Numbered from the stretch's first letter, positions 52,329 through 61,740 are shown. The stretch is 64,000 bases of DNA from Algoriphagus aquimarinus (GCF_007997215.1 NZ_VORW01000006.1:1-64000); one strand, 5' to 3'. Program-made: numbers and translations. The notes: a model not told the origin generated them from the sequence alone.

Positions 52329-54323
52329 ATGAAAAAGACGATAAGTATAAACATCAGTGGTATTCTATTCCACATCGAAGAAGACGGTTACGATACGCTC
52401 CGCAAATACTTGGATGCGATCAATCGCCACTTTTCTTCCTATAAAGACAATCAGGAGATTATATCTGATATTGAAAACAGAATTGCTGAGATTTTTCTGA
52501 GCAATTTGAAAAACAATAAGCAGGTAATCACTGCGGATAATGTAGATAAGCTCATTGAGAAAATGGGTACTATCGCGGATTTTGGTTCTGTAGAAGAGGA
52601 GAAATCTGATGCAGAACTGGAAGAAGAAAACGCCACTAATGATCAGGATTTCTATAAGTATGTCACGCCTCCGGATTCGGAAAGAAAAGGCTATAAAAAA
52701 TTGGTACGCCTTGAAAACAGAAAAATTCTTGGTGGTGTGTGCGCCGGAATTGCACATTACTTCTCGATGGATCCGCTTTGGCCTAGATTGATTGCCATCC
52801 TTTTACTATTTTCTGGCAATCTGCGGTTCAACTTTGGGTTCTTGGATATTCTGCCTTTTGATAATTTCAGGATGAATCTAAGCTTCGGCATATTTGCTGC
52901 CATTGCCTACATCGTTCTCTGGATCATATTGCCAGTTTCTTATGAACTAGAGGAAGACAAAAACATCAAGAAACTCTACAGAAATCCTGATGACAAAGTT
53001 ATCGGTGGTGTGGCCAGCGGTTTGGCAGCGTACTTTGGAGTAGAGGTGATTTACACAAGATTGGCCTTGGTGTTGTTGATTTTGGCCGGAGGATCAGGTT
53101 TCCTTATTTACCTAATACTATGGATCATTACTCCTGTGGCAAGCTCCATCACTGAGCGTATCCGCATGAAAGGTGGGGAAATCACCTTAGACAACATAGA
53201 TTCTACGATCAAGGAAAATATCAACCCTATTCCAAAAATGCCGGAGTCTAAAACAAGACAAATTCTCTTGACTCCATTTAGGGTAATCGGACAGGTAATC
53301 GAGGCAATAGGTAGTGCTTTGGGTCCTCTGGGAAGGTTCTTCTTAAATGTAATCCGAGTGATCTTCGGTTTGTTCGTCTTCTTCATAGGATTAGGTCTGA
53401 CCATCGCACCGATATTTAGTTTGGCTGTGTACATGGGCGTATTTACCAATGATGACTATAGAGTATTAATGGATAATTTCCCGGTAGAGCTATTCTCCAA
53501 TCTTATCCCAATCTGGCTTGTAGTTGGTGCATCTTTCTTGCTGATTATTCCAGGTATTATCATCATTCTTCTCGGATTGAGTGTATTGATGCAAAAGAAC
53601 CTGATAGGATCAAGATTTGGTTTTGTCGCACTTGGCTTATGGTTGTTGTGCGTAGGTATATGTGCTTTCCAGATTCCATTGATTGTAGCTCAGTTCAAGG
53701 AAGAAAACTGGCATAAAATAGAGAACCCTCTTCCTTTGACAGAAGGGATTTTGATTCTAAGACTGAATCCAATCGGAGAGGAATCCACATTCAATAATGT
53801 GAATCTGAAGATTGAAGGGACCTCCGATAGTATAGTGACACTTCGGGAAGATTTCTTCTCCAGAGGAAAAACTAAAGCTGAGGCGATGAATAATGCCAAA
53901 ATGATAGGTTACAACTATACCGTTTTGGATTCCATTATCACCTTTGACGAAGGCTATGATGTATCTAACCTGAGCACCTTCCGTGATCAAAAATTGAATC
54001 TGTTTCTTGAGATTCCTTACGAAAAGCCATTTATCATGGAGCGCTCACTTCTCGAGATTCTGAGAAACACGATTTATAGAAATGGCTTTAGATCAAATGA
54101 TCTTTCTCAAAACACGATTTGGACATTTAACCAGCAAGGCTTGGTTTGTCTGACCTGTAAAGAAGAAGTGGAGCCAGACGAGGATGGAGATTCAGAAGGA
54201 GTTAATTTCGAAGTGGAAGAACCCGATACTGGAGAATTTAACAGAGATCAACTCGATAGTATCAGTAGAGCGAAATTTAATCAATCGAAAATCCCGGCAG
54301 AAAAAGCTGTAGTAATAGACTAA
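52329..54323 (+). CDS. PspC-domain membrane protein (two PspC units)
   Basis: This 664-aa envelope protein has an N-terminal cytosolic part, residues 1-90 (MKKTISINISGILFHIEEDG, typical of this family). Two PspC domains follow at about 126-204 (NRKILGGVCAGIAHYFSMDP) and 215-270 (KVIGGVASGLAAYFGVEVIY), with more membrane helices at about 330-450. A soluble C-terminal half contains beta-rich sequence. ATG 52329 is preferred over 52287, which would add 14 residues not seen in this family. PspC proteins sense or buffer envelope stress. Tandem duplication of PspC within one chain is characteristic of the Bacteroidota family. Confidence 0.9.
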   Translation: MKKTISINISGILFHIEEDGYDTLRKYLDAINRHFSSYKDNQEIISDIENRIAEIFLSNLKNNKQVITADNVDKLIEKMGTIADFGSVEEEKSDAELEEENATNDQDFYKYVTPPDSERKGYKKLVRLENRKILGGVCAGIAHYFSMDPLWPRLIAILLLFSGNLRFNFGFLDILPFDNFRMNLSFGIFAAIAYIVLWIILPVSYELEEDKNIKKLYRNPDDKVIGGVASGLAAYFGVEVIYTRLALVLLILAGGSGFLIYLILWIITPVASSITERIRMKGGEITLDNIDSTIKENINPIPKMPESKTRQILLTPFRVIGQVIEAIGSALGPLGRFFLNVIRVIFGLFVFFIGLGLTIAPIFSLAVYMGVFTNDDYRVLMDNFPVELFSNLIPIWLVVGASFLLIIPGIIIILLGLSVLMQKNLIGSRFGFVALGLWLLCVGICAFQIPLIVAQFKEENWHKIENPLPLTEGILILRLNPIGEESTFNNVNLKIEGTSDSIVTLREDFFSRGKTKAEAMNNAKMIGYNYTVLDSIITFDEGYDVSNLSTFRDQKLNLFLEIPYEKPFIMERSLLEILRNTIYRNGFRSNDLSQNTIWTFNQQGLVCLTCKEEVEPDEDGDSEGVNFEVEEPDTGEFNRDQLDSISRAKFNQSKIPAEKAVVID

Positions 54324-54328
54324 GTATA

Positions 54329-54357
54329 GAGGCATCCAAATGGGTGCCTCTTTTTTT
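54329..54357 (+). terminator. Rho-independent terminator after the PspC gene
   Basis: GAGGCATCC (54329-54337) pairs with GGGTGCCTC (54342-54350), including one G-U pair, with a 4-nt loop. A run of seven T follows. It lies six bases after the stop codon and also overlaps a spurious upstream start for the next gene. Confidence 0.88.
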
Positions 54358-54385
54358 GTATCTTTTGATCCAAACCCAAAAGAAA

Positions 54386-55786
54386 ATGGATATAAGCGTA
54401 AAATTTTTAGGAGCAGCAGGGACAGTGACCGGTTCTCGCTATTTATTGGATATAGGTGATTTTGAATTCTTAGTCGATTGCGGGCTCTTTCAGGGAAGAA
54501 AGGAATTGCGCCGTAGAAACTGGGATAAATTCCCCATGCCGCCAACCGACATGGAAGCGATTGTACTCACGCATGCGCACATGGATCACATAGGTTGCCT
54601 ACCTAAGCTTGTCAAAGATGGATTTAGAGGGCCTATCTATTGCACTGCTGTCACAGCTGAATTGGCGAAGATTCTACTCTTGGACTCCGGAAAGCTTCAG
54701 GAAGAAGAAGCGGAATATGCAAGAAAGAAGGGCTACTCCAGACACGAAAATCCGGAGCCACTCTACACAGTGGAAGACGCAGAAGCTGTATTTCCACTTT
54801 TTGTTCCTCAGGATTTCAAAAAGCCCTTTTTCATTCATCCTGCTGTGGAAGTTACCTATTACTATGCTGGACATATTCTGGGAGCTGCTATTACCAAGAT
54901 TGTAATCAAGGGAGATAAGCAAACCAAGAAGCTTGTTTTCTCAGGTGACTTAGGCAGGTATCATGACCCTATTCTCTACCCTCCAACCTTGATACCAGAA
55001 GCTGATGTAGTGTGGATAGAGTCTACTTATGGTGATCGTATTTCCACTACCGTGAAACCTGAAGAAGAACTAGAGAGAGCTATCAATGACGTGTTTTCTA
55101 GGGACGGACTGGTGATTATTCCAGCATTTGCGGTAGGTCGTACCCAGCTGGTCATGTATTATCTGTATCAATTGCTGAAAAAGGGAAAAATACCTAATGT
55201 GCCTATATACCTAGATTCCCCTATGGCAATCAATGTCTCAAATTTATATAAGCAATTTCACCAAGATCATCAGCTGATCGCAGTATTAGATAACACCGAG
55301 CAACATCCCTTTCAGCATTCCCAGCTTCATTATTATCGTAAGCAGGAACAATCCCGTACGCTGAATGACCTCAAAGGCAAGGCTATTATCATCTCTGCCA
55401 GTGGTATGGCAACGGGTGGACGTGTAATGCATCATTTGTTTCATCACTTACCGGATGAAAGGAACGGAGTCATTTTCGTAGGCTATCAGGCAGAAGGCAC
55501 ACGGGGAAGAAGGCTAGTCAATGGTGAGACTGACGTTAGAATTTACGGTCAGGAAGTACCAGTAAAGGCGAAAATCTACAGTGTGGAAGGTTTGTCCGCT
55601 CATGCAGATCAAAACGAATTGATGGAATGGGCTGAGGGATTTAGCACAAAGCCTAAACTCGCATTTATTGTTCATGGGGAAGAAAAAAGTTCCTCAGTGC
55701 TTGCGCAAAAACTTAAAGATGAATTAGGGTGGAATACTGTCATTCCAAATTATTTGGAATCATTTATGCTGTTTGAGGGAATTTGA
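54386..55786 (+). CDS. MBL-fold metallo-hydrolase with beta-CASP (RNA-specificity) domain
   Basis: This 466-aa cytosolic protein has the metallo-beta-lactamase zinc motif HAHMDH (His63, His65, Asp67, His68) followed by distal HILGAA and GDLGRYHDPIL. The beta-CASP insert (about 200-380) has YGDR, AVGRTQ and SASGMATGGR. The C-terminal RMMBL motif GLSAHADQNELMEW includes the last zinc-binding His. This is the layout of bacterial CPSF-like/RNase-J-related nucleases that act on RNA. The start at 54386 is chosen since the longer frame begins inside a terminator. The substrate is not known. Confidence 0.92.
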   Translation: MDISVKFLGAAGTVTGSRYLLDIGDFEFLVDCGLFQGRKELRRRNWDKFPMPPTDMEAIVLTHAHMDHIGCLPKLVKDGFRGPIYCTAVTAELAKILLLDSGKLQEEEAEYARKKGYSRHENPEPLYTVEDAEAVFPLFVPQDFKKPFFIHPAVEVTYYYAGHILGAAITKIVIKGDKQTKKLVFSGDLGRYHDPILYPPTLIPEADVVWIESTYGDRISTTVKPEEELERAINDVFSRDGLVIIPAFAVGRTQLVMYYLYQLLKKGKIPNVPIYLDSPMAINVSNLYKQFHQDHQLIAVLDNTEQHPFQHSQLHYYRKQEQSRTLNDLKGKAIIISASGMATGGRVMHHLFHHLPDERNGVIFVGYQAEGTRGRRLVNGETDVRIYGQEVPVKAKIYSVEGLSAHADQNELMEWAEGFSTKPKLAFIVHGEEKSSSVLAQKLKDELGWNTVIPNYLESFMLFEGI

Positions 55787-55832
55787 TAGGCTAGAGTAAT
55801 TACTCTACTGGAACCCATTAAACCATCTACTC

Positions 55833-56300
55833 ATGTATAAACTACTAAGACTTATTTTTGCAGCTGCATTTACCTCAATCTTATTTCAATGTGCTCCATA
55901 CCAGCCAGAAGGCCAAGGGGTAGTAGGTCAGGTCACTTGGCTCGAAGGGAATCAGATGCCTACGATAGTGGAGGATGGTGCAAAAAATAAGAAGACAACG
56001 ATGGGTGAGCCTGTGAAAAGAACCGTGAGAGTTTATCCGCTAGTGAAAATCTCTGACGTGACACTAGAAGGTGGGCTTTTCAAATCTGTCGCCACCAAGC
56101 CAATTACCGAAGTGGAGACAGACGAAAACGGACAATATACCGTCAACCTAAGTCCAGGAAGATATTCCATACTGACCGTAGAGGAAGGCGGTCTTTTCGC
56201 CAGTATTTTTGATGGAGATGGAAATATCCAGCCTGTCACCGTGAAAGAAGGCGAGTGGACTTTGCTGGATATCGTGGTGAATTATAAAGCGGCTTTTTGA
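55833..56300 (+). CDS. lipoprotein with carboxypeptidase-regulatory-like fold
   Basis: This 155-aa protein has a lipobox near LFQCAPYQPE (Cys20). The mature part GQVTWLEGNQMPTIVEDGAK and TDENGQYTVNLSPGRYSILT is the beta-sandwich pattern of a carboxypeptidase-regulatory/prealbumin-like domain. It is probably an envelope lipoprotein. It follows the MBL gene by 46 bp but has no evident functional connection. No more specific role is recognised. Confidence 0.72.
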   Translation: MYKLLRLIFAAAFTSILFQCAPYQPEGQGVVGQVTWLEGNQMPTIVEDGAKNKKTTMGEPVKRTVRVYPLVKISDVTLEGGLFKSVATKPITEVETDENGQYTVNLSPGRYSILTVEEGGLFASIFDGDGNIQPVTVKEGEWTLLDIVVNYKAAF

Positions 56301-56720
56301 GCTAGCAGATCTAAAGCTTTTTTCCCCAAGGACTACCAATTACAGATTGATTTGAGGACACGAAACCCTGGTCAGTCCGAGCGGAGTCGAGGACAATAAT
56401 TTCACCTGTTGTAAAAGGGGCTTCGACTTCGCTCAGCCTGACACAGTCATTACTCTTTTGTGAATTCTAAATTTTTCTTACTCAGGATGACAATAAAATT
56501 GATCATTCTGAGACCTTTTCTTTTTAATCCTTAAATTCGACACAATATTAAGTGAAAAAAATCGTAGCTTTTTCACGATCCATAAAGACCTAATTTTAAG
56601 GAGATTAAGGGGGGAATGAAATACAAAAAGCTCCTTTAATAAATATTATTAACTTTTTTTCACTTACCCACGCAACCATTTTTTCAATACGGGCATCTAC
56701 CTAATTGAAAGCTATATCAA
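56301..56720. repeat. intergenic region with REP-like repeat in inverse orientation
   Basis: This stretch of 420 bp has no gene. Bases ~56369-56445 contain GGTCAGTCCGAGCGGAGTCG and, in the complementary sense, CTTCGACTTCGCTCAGCCTG. This is the same element as the 14-15 kb field read backwards, with spacer similarity (CCCCTTTTA-type). The remaining ~270 bp is AT-rich and precedes the ECF sigma gene, where promoter elements would lie. Confidence 0.8.
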
Positions 56721-57290
56721 ATGTTCAGCAGAGTCAATTTTTCAAACGAATCAGGATTAGTACAAGGATGTCTCCAAGGAGACAGAATGGCGCAGCGCCA
56801 CCTGTATGATCAGTACTCGGGAAAATTCTTGGCCATCTGCATCCGATACTTAAAAGATCGGGAACATGCGGAAGATGTGATGATCGAAGGCTTTATGAAG
56901 ATCTTCGAAAAACTGCCTCAGTTTCAGTCCAAGGGGAGTTTCGAAGGCTGGATGAAGCGGATCATCGTCACTCAGGCTTTGATGACGTTGAGAAGCAACC
57001 GTCATCTCATGATGGAGATCAACATGGAAAATGAGACGGAATATCAGGATCACAACTATGAGCTCAATCACATGGAAACTGAAGATTTGATGAGAATGGT
57101 AGAAAGCCTCCCAGTAGGATATCGGACAGTTTTCAACCTCTTCGCAATCGAAGGTTTCTCACACCAAGAAATAGGAGATCTCTTGGGAATCAGCGAAAGC
57201 ACTTCGAAGTCCCAGCTCAATCGGGCAAGAAATACTTTGAAAGAAAAAATTGCCAGTCAAACACCAAAAGAAAGGAGAATCAATGGCTAA
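56721..57290 (+). CDS. ECF-family RNA polymerase sigma factor
   Basis: This 189-aa sigma-70 group IV factor has region 2 at about residues 25-90 (LYDQYSGKFLAICIRYLKDR and GSFEGWMKRIIVTQAL) and region 4 at about 125-185 (VESLPVGYRTVFNLFAIEGF, HQEIGDLLGISESTSKSQLN). The sequence is close to the sigma-Z/RpoE-like factors that Bacteroidota pair with a short anti-sigma factor. It begins an operon with a membrane-anchored protein, two barrel proteins and a DUF4097 protein, and overlaps the next gene by 8 bp. Confidence 0.92.
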   Translation: MFSRVNFSNESGLVQGCLQGDRMAQRHLYDQYSGKFLAICIRYLKDREHAEDVMIEGFMKIFEKLPQFQSKGSFEGWMKRIIVTQALMTLRSNRHLMMEINMENETEYQDHNYELNHMETEDLMRMVESLPVGYRTVFNLFAIEGFSHQEIGDLLGISESTSKSQLNRARNTLKEKIASQTPKERRING

Positions 57291-58086
57291 GGAAAAAAAT
57301 AATCTCGATCAGTTTTTCAAAGAAAAACTCGAAAACCATACAGAAAGACCAAGCGCACTAGCCTGGGAAAGATTGGAGTCTCAGCTTCCTCAGAAATCCA
57401 AATCCTACAAAGGAATTTGGTGGGCAGCAGCTGCTTCAATTACGATCCTTTTCACTGTGGGTTACTTGGTGTTGAGAGAAGGAGAAGTGGCTGTAGAAAA
57501 GCCAATGCTTGCTGACAACACAACTAAAGAGGTAATAGAAACACCAACTCAAACAGAAATAACAACACCAGAAATAACTGAGCAAGCGGAAAACGAAATT
57601 GAAAAGCAGCAGGCTGCTGAGGAATTGAATACTAAACCAACTACTACCACAAAACCAAAAGCCAAACCTGCTGATTCTTCTTCTAAAACTCAGAAATCTC
57701 AGACAACAAGTCCTCAAAATCTGATCGCTATGACAGAGAAGAAAGAGGAGCCAAAGCAGGAAAAAGTGCTGAAAGTAGAAGCTCCGAAAATTGAAGTGGA
57801 AACTCCAGAATTCAAACAAGCTGAACTTGCTCCTTTAAAATTGGAAAAAGCTGTAGCAGCTGTAACTGAGCCTGCGGAAGTAGAACCAGCTTACCGGGTG
57901 AAAATCTACTCTAATGGGCTGACCGAAGAACCAAAAGATAAAAATCTAATATCCGAAATCGGCAAAACTGTCAATGAAGTAGAAGGATTATTAGGCAAAG
58001 TAGATCAGGGATTTGCAGACCTGCAGGATGCAAAAAACAACCTCTTCGCCAGCATCACCACTCGCAAATCAAAATCTGAGGACTAA
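57283..58086 (+). CDS. single-pass membrane protein, likely anti-sigma partner
   Basis: This 267-aa protein starts with the ATG that follows a clear AGGAG-like ribosome site. The cytosolic N-terminus (about residues 1-45, LDQFFKEKLENHTERPSALA, then WERLESQLPQ) resembles the short zinc-less anti-sigma region of Bacteroidota. One membrane helix follows at about 48-68 (IWWAAAASITILFTVGYLVL). The long periplasmic tail is low-complexity, rich in Glu, Lys, Pro and Thr, and ends in a helical segment. It overlaps the ECF sigma gene by 8 bp, the usual sigma/anti-sigma arrangement. No functional test or specific family supports it beyond that. Confidence 0.72.
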   Translation: MAKEKNNLDQFFKEKLENHTERPSALAWERLESQLPQKSKSYKGIWWAAAASITILFTVGYLVLREGEVAVEKPMLADNTTKEVIETPTQTEITTPEITEQAENEIEKQQAAEELNTKPTTTTKPKAKPADSSSKTQKSQTTSPQNLIAMTEKKEEPKQEKVLKVEAPKIEVETPEFKQAELAPLKLEKAVAAVTEPAEVEPAYRVKIYSNGLTEEPKDKNLISEIGKTVNEVEGLLGKVDQGFADLQDAKNNLFASITTRKSKSED

Positions 58087-58119
58087 AACTCACCAACTAG
58101 CATTAATCGAAAACTTAAA

Positions 58120-59151
58120 ATGAAAAAATACCTTCTATTATTTTGTTTGATGGCCATCGTGCAAATAGGATTTGCCGGAGCTATGCCATCCCTAGACCAC
58201 AGCGTATCAAGTGATAGCATAGTGGTAGAATTCGGGAAATCTGGAAGAATCGTGATCATCGTGGACAGCAAAGAAGACTTTGAAAAGCTAAAACTGATGA
58301 ATATCAATCAGATCATCAGAGAACTTGATCTGGAAGAAAATGAAGAAACTGGAGAAACAACAATTGTTGAGATCAAGAAAAAAGATGGCACCTCCAAGCA
58401 AGTCGTAAAAGTGACTGAAGATGGCGCAGAAACTGAAGTTTATATTGGCAATATGCGTCTCCTAGTCGATGAAACTGGTGATAACACCAAAGTACGGTTT
58501 GAGCCTGGCTTGAAAAGAAAAAGTGATCCTACATTCAGGACCTATTTCAATCTTGATCTTGGGGTGAACAATTACCTAGAGGATGGCAAATTCCCAACCT
58601 CAGATAAACCATATGCTGTAAAGGGCTGGGGAAGCTGGAATGTAGCTGTTAACTGGATGGCTGCACAGCGTATTTCCAAAGGCTTTTATTGGGACTTTGG
58701 TTTGGGCTTTCAGTTTTACAATTTCAAGTTTGAGAACAGAGATTTTCAGGCTATAAGAGGAGACGATATGATTGATTTTGTTCAAAGAACAGATGTGGAC
58801 GGATTCAAGAGCAAAATCTCAGCTTCCTACATCACTGCAATGACTATGTTGGAATTGGATTTCGGGAAAATGAATGACAACGGCAGTAGAGGGGTAAGAA
58901 TAGCTGCGGGACCTTATATAGGTTACCGACTTGGCGGACAATCCAAGTTTGTGTATGAGGAATTAGGCGGTTCAGGTCGTCATAAAGACAAGCAAGACAC
59001 AGGGCTTTATCTTCAGAATTTCAGATATGGATTACGTGGAGAGCTAGGAATCGGGAGAGTGAAATTCTTCTCTACTTATGACATGAATACCCTTTTCCAA
59101 GAAAACAAAGGGCCATCTCTTAATCCAATCACATTCGGGATAGTCTTCTAA
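58120..59151 (+). CDS. outer-membrane beta-barrel with long N-terminal region
   Basis: This 343-aa protein has signal peptide MKKYLLLFCLMAIVQIGFAG. A charged N-terminal part (about residues 20-125) is followed by a barrel-like part that begins TYFNLDLGVNNYLEDG. The barrel segment shares WGSW, FYNFKFENRDF and SKISASYITA word for word in style with the next gene, so the two are paralogues. The role is unknown; it is the third gene of the ECF operon, 33 bp after the membrane protein gene. Confidence 0.72.
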   Translation: MKKYLLLFCLMAIVQIGFAGAMPSLDHSVSSDSIVVEFGKSGRIVIIVDSKEDFEKLKLMNINQIIRELDLEENEETGETTIVEIKKKDGTSKQVVKVTEDGAETEVYIGNMRLLVDETGDNTKVRFEPGLKRKSDPTFRTYFNLDLGVNNYLEDGKFPTSDKPYAVKGWGSWNVAVNWMAAQRISKGFYWDFGLGFQFYNFKFENRDFQAIRGDDMIDFVQRTDVDGFKSKISASYITAMTMLELDFGKMNDNGSRGVRIAAGPYIGYRLGGQSKFVYEELGGSGRHKDKQDTGLYLQNFRYGLRGELGIGRVKFFSTYDMNTLFQENKGPSLNPITFGIVF

Positions 59152-59277
59152 GGGATTTCATCATCATTATTTGAGTCACATTGAGCGGAGTCGAAATGAG
59201 CTTCGACTCCCTGCCTCGCTGCAGGCGGGCGCTCAGCCTGACATAAAAACCGAATTTTTAGTCAAAATTTTTATAAC
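59152..59277. repeat. REP-like element between the paired barrel genes
   Basis: Bases ~59168-59243 contain TTGAGCGGAGTCGAAATGAG, then GCTTCGACTCCCTGCCTCGC and GCGCTCAGCCTGACAT, a member of the same REP family as at 14-15 kb and 56.4 kb, with CTGCCTCGCTGCAGGCGGGC in its loop. It separates the two paralogous barrel genes. Confidence 0.8.
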
Positions 59278-60078
59278 ATGAAAACTACACTTCTACCACT
59301 AGTATTCTTTGTCCTTTCACTAAGCCAAGTATTTGCTCAGGACAAAGCAGACACGGTGATTTATACCAAAAGTAAAATCATCTCAGTCTTTGGAAACACA
59401 TGGACTTATCACAAAAAGGAGGACGGGAAATGGTTACTCGATATCCAAGAAAACGATGAGGTCAAAATCAAAGACCTTCCTGTAAGAAATCGATTTACTG
59501 TAGGGCTTGACTCTGAGCTAGGCATCAACCAAGTGACTCCATCTGATAGAATTCCGGTAGTGAAACCATGGGGATCTTGGTTCTATGCGATCAATATGAC
59601 CGGTAATACTAAAGTCTCAAAAAACTTTCGTGTATACTCTAGCCTCGGAGTAAACTGGTACAATTTCAAACTGGAAGATAGAAATCTGATTGCGGCTAAG
59701 ACTCCTAGTGGCATAGAATGGGAGGAGTTTGCTGGACCTGGAGAAGGTACCAAATCTAAAATTTCAGCTTCCTATCTCAACTTTACGCTGGTTCCTACCA
59801 TCCTTACTACTAACGAAAAACTCCGACTTGGACTCGGTGGATATGCCGGTGTAAGAATAGGAGGAAGAGGCAAATTTGTTTACGACGACGAGAATGGAAA
59901 CAAGCAAAAGCAGTTTGAAAAGTCTAACATGTACGCAGAGAATTTTCGCTACGGAGCTCGTGCTGAAATCGGGGTAAGCAACGTTACATTGTTCTTCAAC
60001 TATGATTTAAACAACCTTTTTCAAGAAAATTTAGGACCTGAAGTTCAGGCATTAAGCTTCGGAGTATTACTCAGATAA
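59278..60078 (+). CDS. outer-membrane beta-barrel, paralogue of the preceding gene
   Basis: This 266-aa protein has signal peptide MKTTLLPLVFFVLSLSQVFA. The N-terminal part is much shorter than in its neighbour, and the barrel half is homologous (WGSWFYAINMTGNTKVSKNF, WYNFKLEDRNLIA, TKSKISASYLNFTL, FRYGARAEIGVSNVT, NLFQENLGPEVQALSF). Tandem duplication with divergence of the N-terminal domain is the simplest explanation. It follows a REP-like spacer and lies 11 bp before the next gene. Confidence 0.72.
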   Translation: MKTTLLPLVFFVLSLSQVFAQDKADTVIYTKSKIISVFGNTWTYHKKEDGKWLLDIQENDEVKIKDLPVRNRFTVGLDSELGINQVTPSDRIPVVKPWGSWFYAINMTGNTKVSKNFRVYSSLGVNWYNFKLEDRNLIAAKTPSGIEWEEFAGPGEGTKSKISASYLNFTLVPTILTTNEKLRLGLGGYAGVRIGGRGKFVYDDENGNKQKQFEKSNMYAENFRYGARAEIGVSNVTLFFNYDLNNLFQENLGPEVQALSFGVLLR

Positions 60079-60089
60079 ACACTAGAATT

Positions 60090-61019
60090 ATGAAAAAACT
60101 ATTCAAATTATCAAGCATGGTTTTAGCCATGATGCTGATCACAGTTGTCAGCTTTGCACAAAAAGTATTGGTAGATGCCAATAAAAACTATTCCAACATC
60201 AAAGCTATCGAGGTAAGTGGCGGCTGGCTGGATGTATCCTTCTCGGGAGGATCCAATTCGGATGTGAATGTGGAAGCTTTCTTGGAATCAACAAATGAAA
60301 AGCAAGATATCATTTTTGTGACTGTTGGCGATGTGCTGAAAATCTCCTATGAACAAAGCTCCAGCTCTTCATCTTGGGGAGATAACAGAAACAAAGGCTA
60401 CATCAAAATCACAGGCCCCATGAATATTGACCTGGATATGAAAAATTCCTCTGGCACGCTTACAGTTGATAAAGTAGTAGGAGATCAGACTAATTTGAGA
60501 GTGTCTTCAGGTAAAATCACTGCCACCAATATTTCAGGAGATTTGACTATCAAAGCGAGTTCAGGTTCACTTTATGTAGATAAAGTATCTGGAGATGTGG
60601 AAGCCGGAGTGACCTCGGGAAATGCCGATATAAGCAATGTAGGTGGTAGTGTAGATTATCAATCTACAAGTGGATCTCTGACTGCTGATCGCGTGAAAGG
60701 ACAATTGAGTGTTGCTCTTACTTCAGGAAATGCAAAGTTGAGCAACATAGGTTCTTTGGGATCGTTGAAATTTACCTCAGGAAACATCCGAGCTACCAAT
60801 GCAGGTTTGAGCGGAAGAACCCAGTTCAGTGGCACCTCTGGCAATTTCAAAATCCAGACACCTTCAAATTTAAAAGATTATAATTTTTCTCTCAAAGCAT
60901 CCTCTGGAAATCTGAGAGTCGGTGGAATCAACACAGGTAAAAACCTGGAAATTGACAATGATTCATCTAATTGGGTGAAGGGATCGATTTCATCAGGAAA
61001 TATCACAATCGAGAATTAA
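60090..61019 (+). CDS. DUF4097-type beta-strand-repeat envelope protein
   Basis: This 309-aa exported protein has signal peptide MKKLFKLSSMVLAMMLITVVSFA. The mature sequence repeats about ten times a strand unit of the type SSGxLxVDKVxGDxxVxxTSGNxxISN. This is the parallel beta-helix pattern of DUF4097/DUF2154-like proteins, which are often encoded with sigma or PspC-related regulators. It lacks cysteines and large insertions. It closes the ECF operon and is followed by a terminator. Its role may be a periplasmic stress sensor or adhesin; none is established. Confidence 0.85.
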   Translation: MKKLFKLSSMVLAMMLITVVSFAQKVLVDANKNYSNIKAIEVSGGWLDVSFSGGSNSDVNVEAFLESTNEKQDIIFVTVGDVLKISYEQSSSSSSWGDNRNKGYIKITGPMNIDLDMKNSSGTLTVDKVVGDQTNLRVSSGKITATNISGDLTIKASSGSLYVDKVSGDVEAGVTSGNADISNVGGSVDYQSTSGSLTADRVKGQLSVALTSGNAKLSNIGSLGSLKFTSGNIRATNAGLSGRTQFSGTSGNFKIQTPSNLKDYNFSLKASSGNLRVGGINTGKNLEIDNDSSNWVKGSISSGNITIEN

Positions 61020-61036
61020 TTAGCTATAATTATATG

Positions 61037-61068
61037 AAAAGGCCAATCCTCATGGGTTGGCTTTTTTT
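61037..61068 (+). terminator. Rho-independent terminator of the ECF operon
   Basis: GCCAATCC (61042-61049) pairs with GGGTTGGC (61054-61061), including a G-U pair, with a TCAT loop. It is followed by seven T. It lies 22 bp after the DUF4097 stop codon. Confidence 0.88.
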
Positions 61069-61401
61069 GGTGTTTTTTAAACACGATGAACACGTAGGTT
61101 TTATCAACGAACAGAGCTTACATCAGTTCGTGAGTTTACCAAACCTCTTCATTTTTCCTTTTGGGGTTGTAACTCCTCGTCCCAGTTCCATATTTAGCCT
61201 CCCCATTTAGGGGCGAAACAGCCACTTTTCTTAGTGTTTTACCAATCCTACATGGGTTTGTAATTTCTTAAAATACACACTCAATCTATTTTGAGGATGG
61301 TTTTGATTTTAAAATAGCTGGTTTCTAAATACTGGTCTTTGACTTGTTCTAAAAGATAAAGCAGAGCAATCCTGCATATTTTTAACTAAACACTAGAAAT
61401 C
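61069..61401. other. intergenic region, no gene seen
   Basis: This stretch of 333 bp between the operon terminator and the next gene has no convincing frame or repeat. It probably contains the promoter for the small protein that follows. Confidence 0.4.
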
Positions 61402-61740
61402 ATGAGCACATCCAAATCAATGACTACCTATTCTCAAGTATTGAATTTGTTGCCGGCAAAAGGCTATGGCAAAGAATTGAATATCAAGCGAGCAGGGGCA
61501 AGTTTTGATGACTCTGAGACGATCTACCATCCTGAGCAATTGAAAATCGTCAAAGTTTACAGATTCGAAGGCGAATCCGATCCCGCAGATATGGCTGTGA
61601 TCTATTTACTACATAGTGATACTGACGAAAAAGGGTTTCTGCTCAATGCTTATGGCACTTATTCCGATGAGGACAATCCGTATTATGATGAGTTTATTAA
61701 GCGGGTACCAATAAATGAAATTGAAGGATTTGAAATTTGA
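61402..61740 (+). CDS. small conserved Bacteroidota protein
   Basis: This 112-aa cytosolic protein has the recurring pattern LLPAKGYGKELNI, YHPEQLKIVKVYRFEGESDP and AVIYLLHSDTDEKGFLLNAY, then GTYSD. The pattern matches a small family in Bacteroidota that is often labelled phosphoribosylpyrophosphate synthetase, almost certainly in error, because nothing like a PRPP synthetase core is present. Function is unknown. It converges on the cupin-like gene with 35 bp between them. Confidence 0.7.
   Translation: MSTSKSMTTYSQVLNLLPAKGYGKELNIKRAGASFDDSETIYHPEQLKIVKVYRFEGESDPADMAVIYLLHSDTDEKGFLLNAYGTYSDEDNPYYDEFIKRVPINEIEGFEI

Noticed and set aside
61402..61740. Annotation as phosphoribosylpyrophosphate synthetase
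   Set aside because: The small family carries that label in places, but the protein is far too short and lacks the PRPP-binding loop.
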